A stretch of DNA of 33,956 nucleotides from an uncultured Lentisphaerota bacterium (GTDB taxonomy: Bacteria > Verrucomicrobiota > Kiritimatiellia > CAIQIC01), in NCBI GenBank assembly GCA_903889245.1, contig CAISWQ010000026.1, positions 1-33,956 of the forward strand, written 5' to 3'. This document shows, piece by piece, positions 15,787-22,877 of this stretch. How positions within the stretch are numbered: position 1 is the first letter of the stretch; each line of letters starts with the position of its first letter. The notes under the pieces are model-generated. The model did no database searches. It worked only from the letters and a program-made list of their open reading frames with translations, and was not told where the DNA came from. The translations under genes were made by a program, and so were the position numbers.

Positions 15787-17100
15787 ATGCACCGTCTCGT
15801 GACGCTGATATGCGCCCTCCCGTCGCTGCTGCTGGCCACGCCGCTCCCGGCCGCGCCCGCCGCCAAACCCAATATTCTGTTCATCCTCTCCGATGACCAG
15901 GGCCTCGATGGCGTCGGCTGTTATGGCTCGGATCGTTTCCAGGGCAAGACGCCGAACCTCGACAAGCTGGCCGAGTCCGGCGCGCGCTTCACGCACTGCT
16001 ACTCGATGCCGCTGTGCGGCCCCTCGCGTTGCGTGATCAACACCGGCCGCTACACGTTCCGCTCCGGCGGCACCTCGAACCAAAACGCGGGCCAGCCCTC
16101 GTTCAACGATGAGCCCTCGCTCGCGCGCACGCTCAAGCAGGCCGGCTACGCGACCGGCATGGCGGGCAAGTGGCGGCAGGTGGGCGCCACGCCGGGCGAC
16201 TGGGGTTTCGACGAATGGCTCACCGACCCGACCGCGGGCGGCTGGTTCTGGCAGAAGAGCTACACCAAGAACGGCCAGCTCATCGAGAGCAAGCAGGACG
16301 TCTACTGCCCCGATGCGTGCATGGACTTTACCCTGGACTTCATCCGGCGGCACCGCGACCAGCCGTTCTATTTCTACTTCCCCACGCACCTGATCCACGG
16401 CCCGATCCTGAAGACGCCGGACAGCAAGGCCGGCACGCAGGATTATTACGAGGATAACGTCGCCTGCCTCGACAAGCAGGTCGGCCAACTCGTCGCCGAA
16501 CTGGAAAAGCTTGGCCTGCGCGAGAAGACGGTCATCGTCTTCACCGGCGATAACGGCACCGCGCGCTTCGGCGCCGACCGCTCGACGCTCGGTGGGCGCA
16601 GGATCAATGGCCAGAAGGGCACGCTGCTCGAGGGCGGCAGTCGCGTCCCGCTGCTCGCAAGCTGGAAGGGCACGCTGCCCGCGGGCAAGGTGTTGAACGA
16701 CCTCGTGGACTTCAGCGACTTCTTCGCCACGTTCGCCGAACTTGCCGGCGCGAAGATGCCGGAGGGCGTCAAGTTCGACAGCCGCAGCTTTGCGCCGCAA
16801 CTGCGCGGCGAGCCGGGTACACCGCGCGAGTGGATCTATGTCCAGCTCGGCGGGCACTGGTACGTCCGCGAGCAGGGCTACAAGCTGACCCAGGGCGGCG
16901 AGCTGTTTGACATGAGCGACGCGCCGTTCGTGGAGAAGCCCGTCGCCGCCGATGCCGGCGATGCCGCCAAGGCCGCGCGTGCCCGCCTGCAAGCCGTCCT
17001 CGACAAGCTCAACCCCGCCGCCGGGAAAAATTCCATGGCCGGCGAAGGGGCCAAGAAGGGCAAGGCCGGCAAGAAGAAGAAAAAAGCCGGCAAAGTCTAA
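15787..17100 (+). CDS. Secreted sulfatase with altered GKWH motif and lysine-rich tail
   Basis: A 437-residue family S1 sulfatase. Signal peptide to about residue 26. The core begins KPNILFILSDDQG; Cys77 in CGPSR is the formylglycine site; FTGDNGT is the C-terminal metal site. The conserved GKWHLG is GKWRQVG here: the lysine is kept but the histidine position is Arg, which may change substrate preference. It is shorter than the other sulfatases in the C-terminal subdomain and ends in an Ala/Lys tail (KKGKAGKKKKKAGKV). AAAGGAG precedes the ATG at good spacing. It is the last of four consecutive same-strand genes (12180-17100) whose products end in lysine runs. Confidence 0.9.
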   Translation: MHRLVTLICALPSLLLATPLPAAPAAKPNILFILSDDQGLDGVGCYGSDRFQGKTPNLDKLAESGARFTHCYSMPLCGPSRCVINTGRYTFRSGGTSNQNAGQPSFNDEPSLARTLKQAGYATGMAGKWRQVGATPGDWGFDEWLTDPTAGGWFWQKSYTKNGQLIESKQDVYCPDACMDFTLDFIRRHRDQPFYFYFPTHLIHGPILKTPDSKAGTQDYYEDNVACLDKQVGQLVAELEKLGLREKTVIVFTGDNGTARFGADRSTLGGRRINGQKGTLLEGGSRVPLLASWKGTLPAGKVLNDLVDFSDFFATFAELAGAKMPEGVKFDSRSFAPQLRGEPGTPREWIYVQLGGHWYVREQGYKLTQGGELFDMSDAPFVEKPVAADAGDAAKAARARLQAVLDKLNPAAGKNSMAGEGAKKGKAGKKKKKAGKV

Positions 17101-17337
17101 GGGTTCCGACCAGATCGAGCCATGGAGTGTTGGAGGAGCCGACTCTGCTTCAAAACTGGGAGTGGAGGACCACGCTCTGTCGTGGCCGGCAGAGAACATC
17201 GAAGGGCGGACGATGGCGGAAAGGGGAGCGCCCTAGCGGGCACGCTACGAACGGCGTTGTCAGGAAGCCGGGCCGTTCGCCAAGTGGGTTTCCGCTGTAC
17301 AAAGTTAAGTCGTGCTTCCAAGGAAAATCGGCTGGTA
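17101..17337. other. Intergenic spacer with a small hairpin, no gene seen
   Basis: The spacer between the sulfatase stop and the first palindrome copy has no convincing coding sequence. It contains CCACG (17170-17174) and CGTGG (17181-17185) around CTCTGT, and a palindrome half-site (TTCCAAGG) near 17316. An ORF that begins here and runs into the FAD oxidoreductase passes through the repeats and is not believed. Confidence 0.5.
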
Positions 17338-17388
17338 TTTTTTCCAAGGCTTGGAAAAATGCGCCGCGTTTCTTCCAAGGCTTGGAAA
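17338..17388. repeat. Dispersed palindrome, copies 14-15, abutting a start codon
   Basis: Copy 14 (17338-17359) and copy 15 (17373-17388) both have the perfect core TTCCAAGGCTTGGAA. Copy 15 ends two bases before the ATG at 17391. Its right arm (TTGGAAA) therefore occupies the ribosome-binding position of the FAD oxidoreductase gene. Confidence 0.92.
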
Positions 17389-17390
17389 TT

Positions 17391-19640
17391 ATGAAAAATA
17401 AAATCTGTGCGGTGGCCGGTGGATTGTGGCTCGCGGGCAGCGTGGCGCGTGCCGCCAGCGGTGTGCTGATCGAGGCGGAGTCGTTCGCCGACAAGGGCGG
17501 CTGGTCGGTGGACCAGCAGTTCGTCGAGCAGATGGGCTCGCCCTACTTGCTCGCCCACGGGCTCGGCAAGCCGGTGCAGAATGCCGCGACCAAGCTCACG
17601 CTAGCTGTCGCGGGCGATTACCGCGTCTGGGTTCGCACCAAGAACTGGGTGCCCGGCGACTGGCCCGCGCCCGGCCGTTTCAAGGTGCTGGTCAACGGCC
17701 AGCCGCTCGCGCCGGAGTTCGGTGCGCTCACGGGCTGGCAATGGCAGGACGGCGGCACGGTCAAGCTGGCTGCCGGCGAGGTGCGCCTCGAACTACAGGA
17801 CCTGACCGGCTTCGATGGCCGCTGCGACGCGCTCTATCTGACCGCCGACGCCGGCGACCGGCCGCCGGATGATTTGAAGAAACTCCGCGCGTGGCGCGAT
17901 CAACTCGCCGGTCTGCCCGCGGTCCCGCCCTCGGCCGGGCAATTCGATGTCGTCGTGGTCGGCGGCGGCATTTCCGGCTGCGCGGCGGCGCTGGCCGCGG
18001 CGGAGCAGGGTCTGCACGTGGCGCTCATCCACGACCGCCCCGTCCTCGGCGGCAACGCCAGCGGCGAAATCCGCGTCCACACCATCGGCATTACCGGCTA
18101 TGCGAGCCGCCTGCTCAAGGGCATCAACTCCGAACACTGGCCGAACGGTTCGGAGCGCGCGCTGGCCGATGACCAGAAGCGGCACGCGACGCTGAACGCG
18201 GCGACCAATGTCCACCAGTTCCTCGGCTGGCGCGCCTATGGCGTGGCGACCAACGGCAACCGCATCGCGCACGTCAACGCGCGGCATATCGAGACCGGCG
18301 AGGCCAAAGCGTTCGCTGCGCCGGTGTTCATTGATAGCACGGGCGATGGCTGGATCGGCTACTGGGCGGGCGCGGAATTTCGCTATGGCCGCGAGGCGCG
18401 CGAGGAATTCGACGAGGGCTGGGAGCAGCACGGCGAACAGTGGTCGCCCGCCGCGCGCGACAACCGCGTCATGGGCACCTCGCTCCTCTGGAACTCGGTG
18501 GCGGCGGCGACGCCGCAGACGTTCCCGGAGGTGCCGTGGGCCAAGGCGGTCGCCGGGAGCAACACCGCGGTCAAGGGCGAGTGGTTCTGGGAATTTTCGC
18601 GCAACGACCTCGACCAGATCGCCGACGCCGAGGAAATCCGCGACCACGTGCTGCGGGCGATCTACGGCTCGTTCGCCAACGCCAAGCAGAACCCGAAGTA
18701 CGTCTTTCACACGCTCCGCTTCGTCGGCTATGTCGGCGGCAAGCGCGAGTCGCGGCGGCTGATGGGCGACTATATCTACACGCTCAAGGACATGACCGAG
18801 GGCCGGACCTTCGCCGACGCCGTCGTCACCGAGACGCGCGAGGTGGACGTGCACTACCAGAAGAACTACAAGGACCAAAAGGTGCAGCAGGACTACCTTT
18901 CCACCGCGCTCTTCAAGAAAACGCCGCGCTACTACATCCCGTTCCGCAGCCTCTACTCGAAGAACGTCAGCAACCTGATGATGGCTGGGCGCAACTTCAG
19001 TTGCTCGCACATCGGGCTCGGCGGGCCGCGCGTGATGAACACCTGCGGGCAGATGGGCGCGGCCACCGGCTACGCGGCGGCGCTGATGAAGAAGTTTGGC
19101 ACCACGCCGCGCGGCGTCTATCAGGAGCACCTCGATGAACTCCTCAAGCTCGTGCGACCCGCCACACCCGACGAAGCCGAGACCGGCAAGGGCAAAAAAG
19201 CCCAGCCGCAGGTTCAGGTCCACGGGCCGGGCGATGAACTCCACCGCGTCCGCCAGCAGTTCCCGCTCGAATCGCTGCCGCCGCCGGTGCGCGAGGCCAC
19301 GGTGCTGATTGCGCCGCGCGGCAGCGCCGCCAAGCCCGCGCCCGGCTACCGCTTCGCCGTCAATACGCCGGTCGAGGTCTGGATCGCCGTGCATCAGCGC
19401 GGCAAACCCGCGCTGCCCGCCGAGTGGCAGAAGACCAAGGAGACACTGCTCTGGGGCGACGATGGCGATGTCCTCTATCGCCGCAGCTTCCCCGCCGGCG
19501 TCGTGACCATCCCCGGTCACAACGGCAAGGAAGGCAGCAACTATGGCCTGCCGCACCTGACCTTTGTGAAGCCGTCTGGCGTCGCACCCGCGGGCGGCCT
19601 CGTCATCTCGAACATCGCCGGCGAAGAAGCCGTGCACTGA
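17391..19640 (+). CDS. Secreted FAD-dependent oxidoreductase with N-terminal beta-rich domain
   Basis: A 749-residue protein. A Sec-type signal peptide covers about residues 1-21 (ending SVARA); no twin arginine is present. Residues about 24-160 (VLIEAESFADKGGW, WVRTKNWVPGDW) look like a carbohydrate-binding-type beta domain. From residue 184 a Rossmann motif DVVVVGGGISGCAAALAAAEQG-type begins (GGGISG at 191-196), followed by a family-typical VLGGNASGEIRVH and GLGGPRVMNTCGQMGAATGYAA. This is the FAD_oxidored (PF12831) group seen in many PVC and Bacteroidota glycan loci, sometimes labelled xanthan-lyase-like. The reaction is unknown. The start ATG lies directly after a palindrome copy; the longer frame upstream has no signal peptide. 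Confidence 0.85.
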   Translation: MKNKICAVAGGLWLAGSVARAASGVLIEAESFADKGGWSVDQQFVEQMGSPYLLAHGLGKPVQNAATKLTLAVAGDYRVWVRTKNWVPGDWPAPGRFKVLVNGQPLAPEFGALTGWQWQDGGTVKLAAGEVRLELQDLTGFDGRCDALYLTADAGDRPPDDLKKLRAWRDQLAGLPAVPPSAGQFDVVVVGGGISGCAAALAAAEQGLHVALIHDRPVLGGNASGEIRVHTIGITGYASRLLKGINSEHWPNGSERALADDQKRHATLNAATNVHQFLGWRAYGVATNGNRIAHVNARHIETGEAKAFAAPVFIDSTGDGWIGYWAGAEFRYGREAREEFDEGWEQHGEQWSPAARDNRVMGTSLLWNSVAAATPQTFPEVPWAKAVAGSNTAVKGEWFWEFSRNDLDQIADAEEIRDHVLRAIYGSFANAKQNPKYVFHTLRFVGYVGGKRESRRLMGDYIYTLKDMTEGRTFADAVVTETREVDVHYQKNYKDQKVQQDYLSTALFKKTPRYYIPFRSLYSKNVSNLMMAGRNFSCSHIGLGGPRVMNTCGQMGAATGYAAALMKKFGTTPRGVYQEHLDELLKLVRPATPDEAETGKGKKAQPQVQVHGPGDELHRVRQQFPLESLPPPVREATVLIAPRGSAAKPAPGYRFAVNTPVEVWIAVHQRGKPALPAEWQKTKETLLWGDDGDVLYRRSFPAGVVTIPGHNGKEGSNYGLPHLTFVKPSGVAPAGGLVISNIAGEEAVH

Positions 19641-19660
19641 CCAGTCGCGGCGGGATGGCT

Positions 19661-19742
19661 TTCCAAGGCTTGGAAAAACTACGCGTAAATTTTCCAAGGC
19701 TTGGAAAAAAGGCTGGCGAAAGTTTCCAATCCTTGGAAAAAA
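19661..19742. repeat. Dispersed palindrome, copies 16-18
   Basis: Three copies lie in the 113-base gap before the sulfatase at 19754. They are at 19661-19677 and 19690-19710, both with perfect core, and 19723-19742 (TTTCCAATCCTTGGAAAAAA). The last A-run merges into the AAGGAG ribosome site at 19741-19746. The frame of the sulfatase stays open through all three, which would read FQGLEK, FPRLGK and FQSLEK. Confidence 0.92.
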
Positions 19743-19753
19743 GGAGCACGCGC

Positions 19754-21109
19754 ATGAAGCTGCAAGAGTTGGTTGTGGCGGGTTTGCTCGGCGTCGCCGC
19801 CTTGGCGGCGGAAAAACCGAATGTGGTTTTCATCGTCGCCGACGATATGGGCTACGGCGATTGCGGCATACACGGCTGCAAGGATGTGCCGACGCCGAAC
19901 CTCGACGCGCTGGCGCAGGCCGGCGTGCACTTCCCGCAGGGTTACGTCACCGGCACGGTCTGCAGTCCCTCGCGCGCGGCGCTGATGACCGGGCGCTATC
20001 ACTATCGCGATGGCGTCTATGACTGGATCCCGCCCGGTAAGCCCGGCATGCACGCCGATGTGCCGACCGTGGCGCAGTACCTCCAGAAGGCGGGCTACCG
20101 CACGGCGGCGGTGGGCAAGTGGCATCTGGGCGAGGAGGAGGCGTGCCACCCGCTCAAGCGCGGCTTCGACGAGTTCTATGGCTTCCTCGGCGGTGGGCGC
20201 AGCTACTTCCCGGACAAGCCGGGCAAGGGCAAGGTGAACCACTACACGCAGATCCTCCGCGGGCGGGAGCCGGCGGTGGAAAAGGAGTACACGACGCACG
20301 CGTTCGGGCGCGAGGCGGCGGCTTTCCTCGCGCGCCAAAAGGGCCAGACCGGGCCGTTCTTCCTCTACCTCGCGTTCAACGCGGTCCACACGCCGATGGA
20401 GGCGCCCGATGATTACCTCGCGCGCTTCCCCGGCATCGAGGAGAAGAAGCGGCGCACCTACGCGGGGATGCTCTCCGCGATGGATGACAACATCGGCCGC
20501 GCGCTGAAGGCGCTGAAGGAGGCCGGCCTTGAGGAGAACACGCTCGTCTGCTTCATCAGCGACAACGGCGGGCCGATCGTACGCAACGCGCCGAATGCCT
20601 CGAAGAATACGCCGCTGCGCGGCGGCAAGGGCGAGACGTGGGAGGGCGGCATCCGCGTCCCGTTCTTCATGAAGTGGCCCGGCCACCTGAAGGCGGGCAC
20701 GACGTGCCCGCAGGTCGTGATCCAGATGGACCTGACGGCGACCGTGCTGGAGCTGGCCGGCGTACAGCGCGACGCGCAGTGGCCGCTGGACGGCGTCAGC
20801 CTGCTGCCCTTGCTGAACGGCGCGCAGCAGCGGCCGCACGAGACGCTGTGCTGGGAATATGGCAGGCAGTGGGCGATCCGGCAGGGCGACTGGAAGCTGA
20901 CCTATGCGCTGCCGACCAAGGAGGCCAAGGAGCCCATCCTCGGCCTCTTCGATTTGAGCCAGGACATCGGTGAGAGCCATGACCTCGCCGCCGCGCAACC
21001 GGAGAAGGTCAAGCAACTGCGGGCCGCGTGGGAACAATGGCGCAAGGATGTCATCGGCAGCACGCCCGCGCCGGAAGTGAAACCGAAGAAGGCGAACCAG
21101 TCGCCGTGA
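19754..21109 (+). CDS. Secreted sulfatase
   Basis: A 451-residue family S1 sulfatase with a signal peptide to about residue 19 (GVAALAAE). Motifs are KPNVVFIVADDMGYGDCG, Cys70 in VCSPSR (formylglycine site), VGKWHLG, LAFNAVHTPM and FISDNGG. It is closely related to the sulfatase at 12180, sharing long segments around RGFDEFYGFLGGGRSYF and the NAVHTPM stretch, so the two may act on related esters. The tail is basic (VKPKKANQSP) but shorter than those of the 12180-17100 group. AAGGAG lies seven bases before the ATG at 19754. It is followed after a single palindrome copy by the alpha/beta-hydrolase operon. Confidence 0.92.
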   Translation: MKLQELVVAGLLGVAALAAEKPNVVFIVADDMGYGDCGIHGCKDVPTPNLDALAQAGVHFPQGYVTGTVCSPSRAALMTGRYHYRDGVYDWIPPGKPGMHADVPTVAQYLQKAGYRTAAVGKWHLGEEEACHPLKRGFDEFYGFLGGGRSYFPDKPGKGKVNHYTQILRGREPAVEKEYTTHAFGREAAAFLARQKGQTGPFFLYLAFNAVHTPMEAPDDYLARFPGIEEKKRRTYAGMLSAMDDNIGRALKALKEAGLEENTLVCFISDNGGPIVRNAPNASKNTPLRGGKGETWEGGIRVPFFMKWPGHLKAGTTCPQVVIQMDLTATVLELAGVQRDAQWPLDGVSLLPLLNGAQQRPHETLCWEYGRQWAIRQGDWKLTYALPTKEAKEPILGLFDLSQDIGESHDLAAAQPEKVKQLRAAWEQWRKDVIGSTPAPEVKPKKANQSP

Positions 21110-21127
21110 TTCCCAAGGCTTGGAAAA
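21110..21127. repeat. Dispersed palindrome, copy 19
   Basis: TTCCCAAGGCTTGGAAAA begins at the base after the sulfatase TGA and ends 22 bases before the hydrolase start at 21150. It is the only notable element in this 40-base gap. Confidence 0.88.
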
Positions 21128-21149
21128 CTACCGGGGGCCGGAGGGAACG

Positions 21150-22877
21150 ATGAAACAAAGGCGATCATTGCTTGTGATCTTATGCGCGGTGCTCGCGCCT
21201 TGGGCCGGTGGCCAGACCGTACCGGCGAATCCCGTCGAACTCTGGAAGGACTACGATCCTGACAAGGGCGACTTCAAGGAAGAGATCGTTGTGCAGGCGA
21301 CGCAGAACGGAATTTATTTCCGCGATTCCTACATCAGCGCCTATGTGCTCGGCGAAGAGGTTCGCGTCTTCTGCAAGTATGCGGTCAAGGCGGGCGTGCA
21401 GAACGCGCCGGGGTTGCTGAATGTTCACGGCTGGATGGCGACGGCGAACATTGACCAGGGTTATGTGGATGAGGGCTGGGCCGAAATGTCGTTCGATTAC
21501 TGCGGCCGGAAGGAGGGTCGCCGGCATTTCACGCAGTATCCGGCGCAACTGAACTACGGCCGGATGGAAGGCAAGGTGATCCATGCCCGGTTGCTCGACG
21601 GGAAGGACATCACCGATCCGAGGCAGACCTCGCACTATCTCTGGTTTGCGATCCAGCGACGCGTATTGAGCTACCTGTGCGCGCAGAAGGAAGTGGATAC
21701 GTCGCGCATCGGCGCGAAGGGCTATTCCTATGGCGGCACGCTGATGTGGAACCTCGGCATGGATCCGCGCGTCAAGGCGATCGTCGCCTTCTTTGGCATC
21801 GGCTGGATCACCTATCACCGCGATCACGCGGTCTGGTTGTATAACGTGCCGTATCGGGAGCCGCCGCTGACGCCGGGCGAGAAGCTCTACCTCGCCACGG
21901 TTGAGTGCCAGGCGCACGCACCCTACATCACGGCGGCGTCGCTCTGGCTGACCGGTTCGAACGATCATCACGGCGGACACGAGCGCAGCGAGACGACGTT
22001 CAAGCTGTTCAAGGGAAACGTGCCGTGGTCGTTCGCCATCCAGGCGCGTGGTCATCACAACACCGAAAAGCTCGGCGATGACTGCAAGCTCTGGCTGGAA
22101 AAATATGTCCTCGGCAAGAACGTCGCGTGGCCGGAGCGCCCGAAGTCGGAACTCGCGCTCGGCAAGGACGGCGTGCCCGAACTCCGCATCACGCCCGCGT
22201 CGCCTGACCGTATCAGCGAAGTCCAGGTTTACGAAGCGCAGAAGGAGCCGAACAACATCGCCCGCGCGTGGCGCGATGTGCCGGCCGTGCGTGCTGGCAA
22301 CACGTGGGTCGCGAAGCTGCCGGTGCTGAAGGTGGATGCTTACGTCTTCGGTTACGCGAACATCCGCTACACGAACAACATCGTCGTGTCCTCGGACTTC
22401 ATGGCGGCCATCCCGGCGAAACTCGGCAGGGCTGTTGCCACCGACCAGCTCACCGACACCATCTCCGCCGGTACCGGCACGTGGAACGAGGTCGCGCCAG
22501 TCGAGGGCGTCGGCGGCGTGCAGGGTTTCCGCGCACTCAACCATGCGAAGGGGACGAAGAACGACCAGTTCGGCGATCCGCGCTGGCAGGCGCCGGCCAA
22601 AGCGGCGCTGGCCTTCCGTTTCTACTGTACCGAACCGCAGAAGCTGGTTCTGATCGCGGACGGGCAATTTGTCATGGACCTGGCGATCACCGCCTCCGAT
22701 CAATGGCAGAGCTTGGTCATTCCCGCCGGCAAACTCATCAATTCACGGACGCGACAGCCGATGGCGGAGTGGTCCAAGGTTTCCGAGGTCCAACTGAAAC
22801 CGCAGCAGGGTGCGGACATCACCAAGGTCATCTTTGCGGAATTCAAATGGTTGGCCAAGGGAACCAGGCTGCCATGA
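21150..22877 (+). CDS. Secreted alpha/beta hydrolase (acetylxylan-esterase/dienelactone-hydrolase-like) with C-terminal beta domain
   Basis: A 575-residue exported hydrolase. The signal peptide runs to about residue 22 (APWAGGQ). The alpha/beta-hydrolase core has LLNVHGW, the nucleophile elbow GYSYGG (Ser193) and a late His302 (RGHHNTEK), as in plant-wall acetyl esterases of the prolyl-oligopeptidase-like group. After about residue 345 come beta-rich segments (FYCTEPQKLVLIADGQFVMD and following) resembling a carbohydrate-binding module. ATG 21150 is preceded by GGAGGG. Its stop overlaps the next ATG (ATGA at 22874-22877), so the pair is translationally coupled. The likely role is removing acyl groups from a polysaccharide; the exact substrate is unknown. 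Confidence 0.78.
   Translation: MKQRRSLLVILCAVLAPWAGGQTVPANPVELWKDYDPDKGDFKEEIVVQATQNGIYFRDSYISAYVLGEEVRVFCKYAVKAGVQNAPGLLNVHGWMATANIDQGYVDEGWAEMSFDYCGRKEGRRHFTQYPAQLNYGRMEGKVIHARLLDGKDITDPRQTSHYLWFAIQRRVLSYLCAQKEVDTSRIGAKGYSYGGTLMWNLGMDPRVKAIVAFFGIGWITYHRDHAVWLYNVPYREPPLTPGEKLYLATVECQAHAPYITAASLWLTGSNDHHGGHERSETTFKLFKGNVPWSFAIQARGHHNTEKLGDDCKLWLEKYVLGKNVAWPERPKSELALGKDGVPELRITPASPDRISEVQVYEAQKEPNNIARAWRDVPAVRAGNTWVAKLPVLKVDAYVFGYANIRYTNNIVVSSDFMAAIPAKLGRAVATDQLTDTISAGTGTWNEVAPVEGVGGVQGFRALNHAKGTKNDQFGDPRWQAPAKAALAFRFYCTEPQKLVLIADGQFVMDLAITASDQWQSLVIPAGKLINSRTRQPMAEWSKVSEVQLKPQQGADITKVIFAEFKWLAKGTRLP

Noticed and set aside
17127-17390. Extended N-terminus of the FAD oxidoreductase
   Set aside because: The added residues are repeat-encoded and low-complexity, and the signal peptide would become internal.
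19424-19753. Fusion of the tail of the FAD oxidoreductase region to the 19754 sulfatase in one open frame
   Set aside because: The open frame exists because the palindromes have no stop codons, but it lies in a different frame from the oxidoreductase, and the sulfatase has its own ribosome site and signal peptide.
22268-22873. Upstream extension of the 972-residue protein
   Set aside because: The frame overlaps the preceding hydrolase gene. The ATG at 22874 has a good signal peptide and overlaps the stop as ATGA.
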